Shown here piece after piece: positions 42,435-50,727 of a stretch of DNA of 64,000 nucleotides. The stretch lies in contig NZ_CP012382.1 of the NCBI RefSeq assembly GCF_001267885.1, positions 4,079,001 to 4,143,000 of the forward strand, in the 5' to 3' direction. Numbering within the stretch: position 1 is the first letter of the stretch; the number at the start of each line of letters is the position of its first letter. Source of the stretch: Streptomyces ambofaciens ATCC 23877 (GTDB lineage: Bacteria > Actinomycetota > Actinomycetes > Streptomycetales > Streptomycetaceae). The notes beneath the pieces were generated by a model. That model did no database searches, was not told the origin of the DNA, and saw nothing but the letters and a program-made list of their open reading frames with translations. The position numbers and the translations under genes were made by a program.

Positions 42435-44174
42435 CTACGGGCGCCAGGCGGCCAGTACGCCCTCGTAGAGCTCCTTGTCGGTGAGCTCCTTCGGGGTCTC
42501 GCCGGCCAGGAAGTGCGACGCGTTGCCCGTCTTGAGCTTGCGGAGGTAGTCGAAGGCCTTGTTCTCCGGGTCACCGAACGCGACGAAGGAGAAGTGGACG
42601 TGCGGGTGGTTCGCCGCGGCGTCCGTCAGGGCCTGGGTGGCCGGGGTCTTGGCGTCCGGGGCGCCGTCGGTCTGGAAGACCACCAGGGCGGGGGTGCCGG
42701 GGGCCTCCTTCTCGTGGTGCGCGAGGACGGCCTCCACGGCGGCGTGGTAGCTGGTGCGGCCCATGCGGCCGAGCGCCGCGTGCAGCTCGTCGATCTTGTT
42801 CTCGTGCTCGGTGAGGGTGAGCTCGCCGGTGCCGTCCACCTCCGTGGAGAAGAAGGTGACGTGGACCGCGGCCTCGGGGTCCAGGTGCGCGGCGAGGGCG
42901 AGGGTCTGCTCGGCGAGGGCCTGGGCGGAGCCGTCCTTGTAGTACGGGCGCATGGAGGCGGAGCGGTCGAGGACGAGGTGGACCTTGGCGCGGGCGCCGG
43001 TGAGGTCGTGCTTCTTGAGGGCGGTGGCGGCGGCCTTGTAGGCGGTGGTGAGGCCGGGGGCGTGCGAGCGGATTCGCGCCGCGGGGGTGGCGGGTTTGGG
43101 GGTCTCCGTCTCCGGCTCCGGGTCCGGCTCCGGGTCCGGGTCCGGCTCCGGGTCCGGCTCCGGGTCCGGCTGGGGGGCCGGCTGGGGGGCCGGTGACGCC
43201 TCGGCTTCGCCTTCGGCGTCCGTGTTCCCACCCGCACCACCCGTGCTGCTTTCGTCGTCGGGTGCGGGTGGCCCCTGTGGGGCTTCCTCGCCGTCGGCGG
43301 GTGCGGGTGCGGGTGCGGGTGCGGGTGCGGGTGCGGATTCGGTTGCGGCTGCGGCTGCGGCTGCGGCTGCGGCTGCGGGTTCGGGGGACGGGGTCGGGTC
43401 GGGCTTGGCCTCGGCCTCCGGCTTCGCCTCGGCCTCCGGCTCCGGCTTGGCCTCAGGCTCCGGCTCGGCTTCGGCCTGGGGCTTCTGTTCCGGCTTCGCC
43501 TTCGCCGCGAGCTCCGGCTCTGCCTCGGCCTCCGGCTTCGCCTTGGTCTCCGGCTTCGCCTTGGTCTCGGGCTCGGGTTCCGCCTCCGCCTTCGGCTCCC
43601 GCTCCGGTTCCGGTTCGGTCTTCGGCTCCGGCTTTGCCGAGGCTTCCGGCTCCTGCGCTGCTTCGGGTTCCGGCTTCTGGGCCGCCTCCGGCTTGGGCTC
43701 CGGCTCGGCCTTCGGCTTCTGGGCCGCCTCCGGCTCCGGCTCGGGCTTCGGCTTCTGGGGCGTCTCGGGAGCCGGGTCCTGTGCTGCCTCGGGTGCCGGT
43801 TTCTGTGCTGCCTCGGGCTTCGGGGGCTGGGGGGTCTCGGGCTTCTGTTCCGGGGTGGTGGTGGCCTTCTGTTCTGGTTCCGGGGCGGGGTCCGGGGACT
43901 CCGTCGGCTTCGGGACCGTGACGTTGGCGAAGGCGGCCTTGACGAGTTCGTGCTCGTCGGGGGAGAGGCCCGCCGTGCGGGGCTCGGGGACCTGGGCGGT
44001 CTCCGCCCGGTCCGGGGCCTCGGCCGGCTCCGGGGGTGCGGTGGGCTGGGACGGGAGCTTCGGCTCCGGCGCGGTGGCCGGCGGTGCCGTCTCCTGCGTC
44101 GCACCCTCCGCCTGGGCGGTCCGGTCTTTGCGTGACCGGCCGAACACGTTCCGCAGAGAGGTGAGAATGCCCAT
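42435..44174 (-). CDS. VWA-domain protein with long Pro/Glu/Ala/Lys spacer (TerY/TerF-like)
   Basis: 579-aa protein. It starts with the amphipathic [18 protein letters not shown], as in several Streptomyces VWA proteins near tellurium-resistance-type genes. A short conserved block [20 protein letters not shown] (about 70-90) is followed by roughly 280 residues of [18 protein letters not shown] and PDPEPE repeats. The C-terminal VWA domain (about 400-579) has the MIDAS motif DRSAS ([18 protein letters not shown]), [14 protein letters not shown] and [12 protein letters not shown], so metal-dependent ligand binding is likely. ATG 44174. No ter genes adjoin it. Spacer DNA holds hexanucleotide arrays. 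Confidence 0.87.
   Translation of the reverse strand: MGILTSLRNVFGRSRKDRTAQAEGATQETAPPATAPEPKLPSQPTAPPEPAEAPDRAETAQVPEPRTAGLSPDEHELVKAAFANVTVPKPTESPDPAPEPEQKATTTPEQKPETPQPPKPEAAQKPAPEAAQDPAPETPQKPKPEPEPEAAQKPKAEPEPKPEAAQKPEPEAAQEPEASAKPEPKTEPEPEREPKAEAEPEPETKAKPETKAKPEAEAEPELAAKAKPEQKPQAEAEPEPEAKPEPEAEAKPEAEAKPDPTPSPEPAAAAAAAAAAATESAPAPAPAPAPAPADGEEAPQGPPAPDDESSTGGAGGNTDAEGEAEASPAPQPAPQPDPEPDPEPDPDPEPDPEPETETPKPATPAARIRSHAPGLTTAYKAAATALKKHDLTGARAKVHLVLDRSASMRPYYKDGSAQALAEQTLALAAHLDPEAAVHVTFFSTEVDGTGELTLTEHENKIDELHAALGRMGRTSYHAAVEAVLAHHEKEAPGTPALVVFQTDGAPDAKTPATQALTDAAANHPHVHFSFVAFGDPENKAFDYLRKLKTGNASHFLAGETPKELTDKELYEGVLAAWRP
43297..43374. repeat. Hexanucleotide arrays in the VWA gene
   Basis: GCGGGT x6 (43297-43332) and GCGGCT x5 (43345-43374), encoding Ala-Pro and Ala-Ala runs on the minus strand. 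Frame-neutral. Confidence 0.88.
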
Positions 44175-44338
44175 GTGCGCAACCCTTCGCGTGAGTTGAT
44201 GCCCGTCAATCCCTGGCCAGGACGGACACGTAAGGTTAGCGGCCCTGGATTGTGATCTTGTGCAGGGTCTGCCACGAAAGTATCGGCGCGTCAAGACGGG
44301 ATCGAGACGCCGCGGCAATTCCCCTCCGGCTGCCACGG

Positions 44339-44360
44339 GTTCACCCGCCGTTCACCGCGG
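44339..44360 (+). promoter_or_regulatory. PHO box (two direct repeats for PhoP) upstream of phoX
   Basis: GTTCACCCGCC (44339-44349) directly followed by GTTCACCGCGG (44350-44360): two 11-bp direct-repeat units matching the Streptomyces PhoP consensus (GTTCA-CC core). About 80 bases before the GTG. Confidence 0.82.
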
Positions 44361-44439
44361 CGCCCGTCTCCCGCACGTATGTGCACCTACGGTCGCGCTG
44401 ACACCAAGGGCATCCAAGGGCTTCTCAGGGGAGAACACA

Positions 44440-46521
44440 GTGCGCAAGCTGCTGCCGTTGATCGGAACGCCGTCCGGTTCGCATCCCGGCGGCCGGTCCG
44501 CCATGACCTGCCGTTTCCGGTGTGGTGACGCCTGCTTCCACGAGGTGCCCAACACCAGCTCCAACGAGTACGTCGGCGACGTCATCGCCGGCGCCCTCAG
44601 CCGCCGTTCCATGATGCGCGCCGCGGCCGTCGTCACCGTCGCCGCGGCGGGCGCCGGGGCGGTGGGCGTGGCCGGGGCACCGTCGGCGCAGGCCGCGCCG
44701 GCGACGACCGGCCGGGGCCACGGGAAACCGGCGCGGAACGAGGGTGCGCGCGGGCTGCGGTTCACGCCCGTCGCCCCGAACACCGACGACGCCGTCACCG
44801 TCCCGGAGGGGTACCGGCAGGACGTCGTGATCCGCTGGGGCGAGCCCATCCTGCGCGGGGCGCCCGCCTTCGACCCGGAGCGGCAGACCGCCAAGGCGCA
44901 GGCCGGGCAGTTCGGGTACAACAACGACTTCCTCGCGCTGCTGCCGCTGCGGGGCGAGCACGGCCGGCAGGTCCTCGTCGCCAACCACGAGTACACCGAC
45001 GAGGTGCTCATGTTCCGCGGCTACGACCCCGAGAACCCGACGCGCGAGCAGGTCGAGATCGCCTGGGCCGCGCACGGGCTGTCCGTCGTCGCCGTGGAGG
45101 AGGAGCGCAGGAGCGGGAAGCTGACGCCCGTCTCCCGGCACCGGCTCAACCGGCGGGTCACCGCGACCACCGAGTTCCGCCTGACCGGGCCCGCCGCCGG
45201 GTCCGACCTGGTGAAGACCTCCGCCGACCGCAGCGGCCGCAAGGTGCTCGGCACCCTCAACAACTGCTCCGGCGGCACCACGCCGTGGGGCACGACGCTG
45301 CACGGCGAGGAGAACTTCAACCAGTACTTCGCCCACAGCAGCCGCGCGACGGACAAGCGGTACGGCATCGGCACCGGCGCCACCGAGCGCAAGTGGGAGC
45401 GGTTCGACAAGCGTTTCGACGTCGCCCAGGAGCCGAACGAGGTGCACCGCTTCGGGTACGTCGTCGAACTCGATCCGTACGACCCGGAGTCGACCCCGCG
45501 CAAGCACACCCTGCTCGGCCGCTTCAAGCACGAGGCGGCGACCGTGCGGCTGACCCGCGACGGGCGTCCGGTCGTCTACACCGGCGACGACGAGCGGTTC
45601 GACTACTTCTACAAGTTCGTCGGCAGCAAGCGGATGCGGCACGGCGCCAGCCGCTGGGCGCGCGAGCACAACCTGTCGCTGCTCGACGAGGGCACCCTCT
45701 ACGTCGCCAAGCTCAGCGGCGACTCCCCGGCGATCGAGATCGACGGCACGGGCAAGCTGCCGTCCGACGGCGAGTTCGACGGCAGCGGTCACTGGATCCC
45801 GCTGGTCACCGCGACCGAGGACGGCGCCGTCTCGCACGTCGAGGGCATGACCGCCGAGGAGGTGTGCGTCTTCACGCGGCTGGCCGGTGACAAGGTCGGC
45901 GCCACGAAGATGGACCGCCCCGAGGACATCGAGCCGTCTCCGACGACCGGCAAGGTGTACGTCGCCCTCACCAACAACTCCAACCGCGGGGTCGGCTCGG
46001 GCGCCAAGGCGGACGAGGCCAACCCGCGCAACGCCAACAAGCACGGGCACGTCCTGGAGCTGACCGAGCGCTGGAACCGGGCCGACGCCACGTCCTTCGC
46101 CTGGTCGCTGTTCCTCGTCGCCGGGGACCCGGAGGACCCGGCGACCTACTTCGCGGGCTTCCCGAAGGACCGGGTCAGCCCGATCTCCTGCCCCGACAAC
46201 GTGGCCTTCGACGACCACGGCAACCTGTGGCTGTCCACCGACGGCAACGCCCTCGGCAGCCACGACGGCCTCTTCGGCGTCGCGACCAAGGGCGACCGGC
46301 GCGGTGAGCTGAAGCAGTTCCTGACCGTGCCGACCGGCGCGGAGACCTGCGGTCCGCTCATCCAGGACCGGCGTTTGCTGGTCGCCGTACAGCACCCGGG
46401 CGAGGTCGACGGTGCCTCGGTGGAGGAGCCGGCCAGCACCTGGCCCGACGGACCGGGGAAGCTCGTGCGCCCGGCGGTCGTGGCGGTGTGGCGCGCGGAC
46501 GGCCGCGACATCGGCGTCTGA
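44440..46521 (+). CDS. phoX: Tat-exported PhoX-type alkaline phosphatase
   Basis: Secreted phosphatase of the PhoX family (693 aa), Fe/Ca-dependent in characterised members. A Tat signal (LSRRSMMRAAAVVTVAAAGA, twin Arg 55-56) comes after an unusually long 50-residue N-region containing CRFRCGDACFHEVPNTSSN, a conserved feature of this family. Later motifs include NNDFLALLPL, NHEYTDEVLMFRGY, NCSGGTTPWGT, the EENFNQYF block, FKHEAATV and DNVAFDDHGNLWLSTDG, matching PhoX metal-site regions. GTG 44440 has AGGGGAG six bases upstream. A PHO box at 44339-44360 points to induction by PhoR-PhoP under phosphate starvation. Confidence 0.92.
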   Translation: MRKLLPLIGTPSGSHPGGRSAMTCRFRCGDACFHEVPNTSSNEYVGDVIAGALSRRSMMRAAAVVTVAAAGAGAVGVAGAPSAQAAPATTGRGHGKPARNEGARGLRFTPVAPNTDDAVTVPEGYRQDVVIRWGEPILRGAPAFDPERQTAKAQAGQFGYNNDFLALLPLRGEHGRQVLVANHEYTDEVLMFRGYDPENPTREQVEIAWAAHGLSVVAVEEERRSGKLTPVSRHRLNRRVTATTEFRLTGPAAGSDLVKTSADRSGRKVLGTLNNCSGGTTPWGTTLHGEENFNQYFAHSSRATDKRYGIGTGATERKWERFDKRFDVAQEPNEVHRFGYVVELDPYDPESTPRKHTLLGRFKHEAATVRLTRDGRPVVYTGDDERFDYFYKFVGSKRMRHGASRWAREHNLSLLDEGTLYVAKLSGDSPAIEIDGTGKLPSDGEFDGSGHWIPLVTATEDGAVSHVEGMTAEEVCVFTRLAGDKVGATKMDRPEDIEPSPTTGKVYVALTNNSNRGVGSGAKADEANPRNANKHGHVLELTERWNRADATSFAWSLFLVAGDPEDPATYFAGFPKDRVSPISCPDNVAFDDHGNLWLSTDGNALGSHDGLFGVATKGDRRGELKQFLTVPTGAETCGPLIQDRRLLVAVQHPGEVDGASVEEPASTWPDGPGKLVRPAVVAVWRADGRDIGV

Positions 46522-46535
46522 GCGCCTCCTAGGAG

Positions 46536-46559
46536 CGGGGCCGGTGTCAGCCGGCCCCG
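46536..46559. terminator. Hairpin terminator overlapping the end of the EEP gene
   Basis: CGGGGCCGG (46536-46544) pairs with CCGGCCCCG (46551-46559); the loop contains the stop codon of the minus-strand gene. Serves both convergent genes. Confidence 0.65.
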
Positions 46560-47554
46560 TGCAGCGTGAGGTCGACGACCAGGGCGCGGTGGTCGGTGTC
46601 GGCCAGGTCCAGGAACCGGGCGCGGTGCGCGGTGAAGTCGTCCGACACCAGGACGTGGTCGATCTGCACGCCGAACGCCGGGGCGGTCCGGGCCGGCCAG
46701 GTGGCCGTACGGTCGGCCCCGGTCAGCCGGGCCGCGTCGCTCAGCCCCGTGTCGAGGATGCGGCGGAAGGCGGCGTGGTCCTGGGAGGCGTTGAAGTCGC
46801 CGGCCAGGACGGTGGGGGTCTCGCCGTCCTCGGCGGCGGCGTCGCGCAGGGCGTCCAGCTCCTCGCGCCAGAGGCCGACCTGGTCCGGCAGCGGTGGCAT
46901 CGGGTGGGCGAGCTGCAGCCGTACGGCGTGGCCGCGCACGTCGGCCACGGCGCCGGGCATGCCCATGGTGCCGGGGACCCCGGGGGTGGCCTCCAGCGGG
47001 TAAGTGCTGAGGATGACCGACCCCTCGGAGCCGCCGCCCTCGACGGCCTGCCGGTGGGGATAGGCGGCGGCGAGTTCGCGCCGCAGTGTCGCGTCGCACG
47101 CGTATTCGCACTCCTGTACGAACACGAGGTCGGGCTTCGTCCGCCGCACGGCGGAGACGAGCTCGTCGGTGCCCTGCCCGAACTCGACGTTCGAGGTCAG
47201 CACCCGCAGCTCGGCGACGGGCGGCCCGGCGGGCTCGCCGGTCCTGCCGTAGGGCTCGATGAACCACGCCAGCAGTCCGAGCAGCGTGACGCCCCACACC
47301 GCGCCGGCCCACCACCGGGTGAGCAGGGTCAGCAGCAGCCCGGCCCCGGCCGGCACGAGCAGCCAGGGCAGGAAGGCGAGCAGCTGCGGTACGGGCGTGA
47401 CCCCGTCGCTGTCGGCGAGGCGGCAGCCGACGACCGCGCTCACCCCGGCGAGCAGCAGCCCCGCGCACCCTCGGGCGAACCGCCGTCCGGCGCGGCGGGG
47501 CGCCGGACGCCCGCCGGAGTCCGTCCACTGGTCGGTCGCCGTGTCGGTGTCCAA
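46547..47554 (-). CDS. Membrane-anchored endonuclease/exonuclease/phosphatase (EEP) family protein
   Basis: 335 aa. Cytosolic Asp/Thr/Arg-rich start, three membrane segments (CAGLLLAGVSAVVGC, LLAFLPWLLVPAGAGLLLTL, WWAGAVWGVTLLGLLAWFIE) and an outer EEP domain: LRVLTSNVEFGQG (Asn/metal), VFVQECEYACD (catalytic Glu), LAGDFNASQDH (catalytic Asp and Asn) and IDHVLVSDDF, TDHRALVVDL (catalytic His). TTG 47554 is preferred because GAGGGGAAGG lies seven bases upstream; ATG 47605 has a ribosome-site-like sequence directly adjacent and is less likely. Substrate could be extracellular nucleic acid or phospholipid; unknown. Confidence 0.82.
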   Translation of the reverse strand: MDTDTATDQWTDSGGRPAPRRAGRRFARGCAGLLLAGVSAVVGCRLADSDGVTPVPQLLAFLPWLLVPAGAGLLLTLLTRWWAGAVWGVTLLGLLAWFIEPYGRTGEPAGPPVAELRVLTSNVEFGQGTDELVSAVRRTKPDLVFVQECEYACDATLRRELAAAYPHRQAVEGGGSEGSVILSTYPLEATPGVPGTMGMPGAVADVRGHAVRLQLAHPMPPLPDQVGLWREELDALRDAAAEDGETPTVLAGDFNASQDHAAFRRILDTGLSDAARLTGADRTATWPARTAPAFGVQIDHVLVSDDFTAHRARFLDLADTDHRALVVDLTLHGAG

Positions 47555-47688
47555 GTCCCGGCCTTCCCCTCGCGGGCGCGACGCCTGCCTCTGCGATGCC
47601 CGCATCCTCCCTCGAAGACGGGAACGGCGCGCGGAAAGTTGCGCCCGGCGCGGCAGCCGGCCAGGAGGCTCACGAGGCGGCGGGCGGC

Positions 47689-48612
47689 TCAGAGGCGGGC
47701 TCGGGGCGGGGCCGGGTCGACGGCGGTGCCGGCCGGGGCCCGGCGGCGGCGCGGACGTCCGTAGCGTCCCGTGAGCCAGGAGGCCAGGGCGACCGCCAGG
47801 CCGAGGCCGACGAGCAGCCAGGAGGCCGTGCGCAGGGTCTCGGTGAGGGCGTCGTAGACGGCGCCCGCGGCCGGTCCGTCCACGGCGCCGTCCACCGCGC
47901 CGGGGAGTTCGGCGACGGTGAGCCGGCGGCCGACCACGACGGCGAGGGCGAGCAGCGCCCCGCCGAGGGCGGTGCCGACCCCGGCGGCGGTGACGGCGCG
48001 CCGGCGGCACGCGGCGACGGCGATGCCGGTGACCGCGAAGACGACGGCCGCGAGCGGCAGCCAGAAGGCGGCGACGTCGAGCACGTGGTAGCCCTTCCTG
48101 AGCCGGTCCACCTCGTGGGCCGGGAGCACGGTGACCGCGGTGTGCCGGACCGGGATGCGCCGTGCGAACGGCACGTCCTCGGTGAGCCGGTCCTTGACGC
48201 GTGTGGTGACCGGGGCCAGGTCGACGGTGACCGCGCGGCCGTGCGCCCCTTCGTCCCGCAGCGCGCGCAGGACGGCCTCGTGCACCGTCCGGTTGGCGGC
48301 CTCCCAGCCCTCGCGGAAGGCCTCGGTCCGGGTGAACGACCGTGTCGCGTCCTGGGCGAACAGCCGCACGGAGTCGTGCAGGGGGCCGGCCGCGACCTGT
48401 TCCGAGAAGCGGTCGCCCACCGCGGCGGCGACCGCGTCGCGCACGTTTGGATCGTCGGCGAGCGGCGCCACGGCGGCGACGTACCGCCCGGTGTCGCCCG
48501 GCCCGTACGTCGCCCAGGCCGCCAGCGTGCCGCACGGCGCGAGCAGGCAGGCGAGGGCGATGAGGGTGGTGGACAGGGCGGTCCGCAGGCGTGGGGGCAC
48601 CCTTCCAGGCAA
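47689..48612 (-). CDS. Four-TM membrane protein with large extracytoplasmic domain
   Basis: Unrecognised family (about 307 aa). TM1 at about 12-32 (LSTTLIALACLLAPCGTLAA), a 140-residue outer domain (YVAAVAPLADDPNVRDAVAA, FTRTEAFREGWEAANRTVHE, VTVDLAPVTTRVKDRLTEDV), then three spans: FWLPLAAVVFAVTGIAVAAC, VGTALGGALLALAVVVG, SWLLVGLGLAVALASWL. The tail is Arg/Pro-rich. This outer domain with its repeated V-N-R-T-V-H-E pattern recurs in other actinobacterial membrane proteins. TTG 48612 is the farthest in-frame start; GTG 48600 is also possible. Lies upstream of the EEP gene (134-bp gap), perhaps one operon. Confidence 0.68.
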   Translation of the reverse strand: MPGRVPPRLRTALSTTLIALACLLAPCGTLAAWATYGPGDTGRYVAAVAPLADDPNVRDAVAAAVGDRFSEQVAAGPLHDSVRLFAQDATRSFTRTEAFREGWEAANRTVHEAVLRALRDEGAHGRAVTVDLAPVTTRVKDRLTEDVPFARRIPVRHTAVTVLPAHEVDRLRKGYHVLDVAAFWLPLAAVVFAVTGIAVAACRRRAVTAAGVGTALGGALLALAVVVGRRLTVAELPGAVDGAVDGPAAGAVYDALTETLRTASWLLVGLGLAVALASWLTGRYGRPRRRRAPAGTAVDPAPPRARL

Positions 48613-48698
48613 GGTCCCGGCGACGGTCGGGGCGACCGGCGTGACTGCATTCGGCGGCCCATGACGAGCCGAACGGGCGGTTGGGCGGGACCGGAGGG

Positions 48699-48754
48699 CA
48701 CCGGGTCACCGGGTCACCGGGTCACCGGGTCACCGGGTCGCCGGGTCGCCTGGC
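48699..48754. repeat. 8-bp tandem repeat (CACCGGGT)
   Basis: Five exact CACCGGGT units (48699-48738), then CGCCGGGT and a degenerate unit to 48754. Non-coding gap between two minus-strand membrane-protein genes. Confidence 0.88.
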
Positions 48755-48871
48755 CACCGTCGTATTCCCATGGGGGAAGCACCGGTGTACGGGCGGACGG
48801 CAGCCGTGGCCGATCGCCCGACCGCCCTTCCGCCCTTCCGCCCGACCGCCCGGGACCCGCGCCGGCGGACC

Positions 48872-49354
48872 TCAGTCGACGCGGCGGTGCCCCTGCGCGT
48901 CCTCGTGGGTGTAGTAGCGGTAGAAGAGGGAGGCGAACACCGCCGCCGCGAGCAGCAGGGACACGACGACGGAGGTGAAGACGGCCACGCCGCTGCGGGA
49001 GTACAGGAATCCCAGCGCGCAGCCCGCGAACGCCGCCCACAGCGCCGCGTGTCCTTCGCGCGGCAGCCGCTCGGCGACCGCCCGGACCACGGCGAAGAGG
49101 ACGACGAACGCGAGCACGGTCAGGAAGCCGAACAGGACGTTCCAGCCGGTGATGGGGCCGCCGCGGCGGCTGATGGACGCGGCCCAGTAGCCGTAGACCA
49201 GCCCGATCCCGACGGGCACCGCCCACTTCGCCATCCGGTGGGCCCGCGGGCCGAAGACGTCGGGTGTCGTCGTACGGTCACGGGTGCCCGGCCCGCCGGG
49301 TGCTCCGGTGGGCGCCTGGGTGGCCGTGCCGCGTGTCGGTACCGCATGAGCCAT
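48872..49354 (-). CDS. Small integral membrane protein
   Basis: 160-aa protein with four predicted spans: WAVPVGIGLVYGYWAASISR, VLFGFLTVLAFVVLFAVVRA, AALWAAFAGCALGFLYS, and VFTSVVVSLLLAAAVFASLF, ending in YRYYTHEDAQGHRRVD. The N-terminal 40 residues are Thr/Pro/Gly-rich. ATG 49354 has AGGAG eight bases upstream. No known family signature; conserved-looking Streptomyces membrane protein of unknown role. Confidence 0.75.
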   Translation of the reverse strand: MAHAVPTRGTATQAPTGAPGGPGTRDRTTTPDVFGPRAHRMAKWAVPVGIGLVYGYWAASISRRGGPITGWNVLFGFLTVLAFVVLFAVVRAVAERLPREGHAALWAAFAGCALGFLYSRSGVAVFTSVVVSLLLAAAVFASLFYRYYTHEDAQGHRRVD

Positions 49355-49422
49355 GAGCGCACTCCTCTCACCTCGCCCCCGACTACCAGCGCACACCTCG
49401 GCAGGCCCGTCGGCAAGTCAGG

Positions 49423-50664
49423 ATGCGGGCCGCCGGGGAGCGTGCTTCGCTGAGGCCCGTGAGGGGTCGCTACCGCAGTCCGGTGCGCGGCCGGTGGCGG
49501 CTGCTCGGCCGGCTCGTCCAGGCCGCCGGCCGGGGCGACGCCGTGTCCCGGCACGAGCTGCTCAGCGTCCGGGGTCACAGCGTCGCCTGGATGTTCCCGC
49601 TGCTGCTGCTCGCCGCCATCACCATGGCCGACACCACGACCGGCGCCTTCGAGATCATCTCGTGGACGGTGCTCGTCCCCGGGGTCTCCGCCGCGGTCTG
49701 CGGGGTGCGGACCACCGCGGTGTACGCGGTGATCGCCGTCGCCGTCTACGTCATGGCCGACACCGTCTGGCAGCACCGTGCCCAGACCGGCCTGCCCGGC
49801 CTGTTCCTGGTCGCCCTCGGCGGCGCGATCGCCGTGGTGGCCGCCGCGCTCCGGGTGGGCGGCGAGCAGCGCATGGTGCACATGCGGGACATCGCCGACA
49901 CCACCCGCCGCACCGTGCTGCGGCCCCTGCCGGTGGGTTTCGGCGGCCTGGAGCACGCCGCCGTCTACCTCTCGGCGGACACCGAGGCCCGCGTCGGCGG
50001 CGACTTCTACGACATCCAGCCCGGCCCGCACGGCACCCGCGTCCTCGTCGGTGACGTGCAGGGCAAGGGGCTGGGCGCGGTGGAGGCGGCGGCCGCGCTG
50101 CTCGGCACCTTCCGTGAGGCCGCCTACCACGAGCCGGACCTCGCGACGGTCGCCGAGCGGCTGGAGATCCGGATGCGCCGTCACCGCGCGCACACCGCGG
50201 CCCTCGGCCGGTCGGACGGAGACCGCTTCGCCACCGCCGTGCTGATCGGCTTCTCGGAGGACCGGTCCGACACCGTGGAGGCCGTCGTCTTCGGCCACGA
50301 TCCCCCGCTGGCGGTCGGCCCGGCCGGCGTACGGTCCGTGACGGTCGCCGGAGGACTGCCGCTGGGCATGAACGACCTCGTCCCCGGCCCGCCGGTGCCG
50401 CCGGTGCACCGCGTCGCGCTCGCCGCGGACGAGACGCTGCTGCTGGTCACCGACGGGGTGACCGAGGCCCGCGACCCCGAGGGCTGCTTCTACCGGCACG
50501 CCGAGGAGGTCGCCCGCGCGGTGGCCGCCGACCCGTCGGGAGCCGCACCGGGGCGGCTGGTGGCGCTGGTGCGGGACGGCACCCTGCGGCACTGCCGGGG
50601 GCGGCTGGCCGACGACACCACGGTCTTCGCGGTACGGCGGTGGGGGCGGCCGCCGGACTGGTAG
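49423..50664 (+). CDS. Membrane SpoIIE-type PP2C phosphatase
   Basis: 413-aa phosphatase. Basic N-terminus, about four membrane spans (SVAWMFPLLLLAAITMADTT to LPGLFLVALGGAIAVVAAAL, about residues 52-143), then the PP2C_SIG domain: ARVGGDFYDIQPGPHGTRV (about 187-205), VLVGDVQGKGLGAV, FGHDPPLAVG, LVTDGVTEARD and DDTTVFAVRR, all metal- or phosphate-binding positions. It lacks PAS/GAF sensors, so membrane helices may sense the signal. GTG 49459 is an alternative start. It lies 63 bases upstream of the degenerate-caspase-like gene and may belong to the same regulatory unit. Confidence 0.88.
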   Translation: MRAAGERASLRPVRGRYRSPVRGRWRLLGRLVQAAGRGDAVSRHELLSVRGHSVAWMFPLLLLAAITMADTTTGAFEIISWTVLVPGVSAAVCGVRTTAVYAVIAVAVYVMADTVWQHRAQTGLPGLFLVALGGAIAVVAAALRVGGEQRMVHMRDIADTTRRTVLRPLPVGFGGLEHAAVYLSADTEARVGGDFYDIQPGPHGTRVLVGDVQGKGLGAVEAAAALLGTFREAAYHEPDLATVAERLEIRMRRHRAHTAALGRSDGDRFATAVLIGFSEDRSDTVEAVVFGHDPPLAVGPAGVRSVTVAGGLPLGMNDLVPGPPVPPVHRVALAADETLLLVTDGVTEARDPEGCFYRHAEEVARAVAADPSGAAPGRLVALVRDGTLRHCRGRLADDTTVFAVRRWGRPPDW

Positions 50665-50727
50665 GTGCCCCGCTGTGCGTCCGCAACGGTTACGGTGCTG
50701 CCGTACGTGATCGACAGGGGGAGGGAC

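Noticed and set aside
40606..42435. SAM-box, T-box or other riboswitch before metG, and T-box before aspS
   Set aside because: No stem-rich conserved leader or specifier-type structure is visible; gaps are short.
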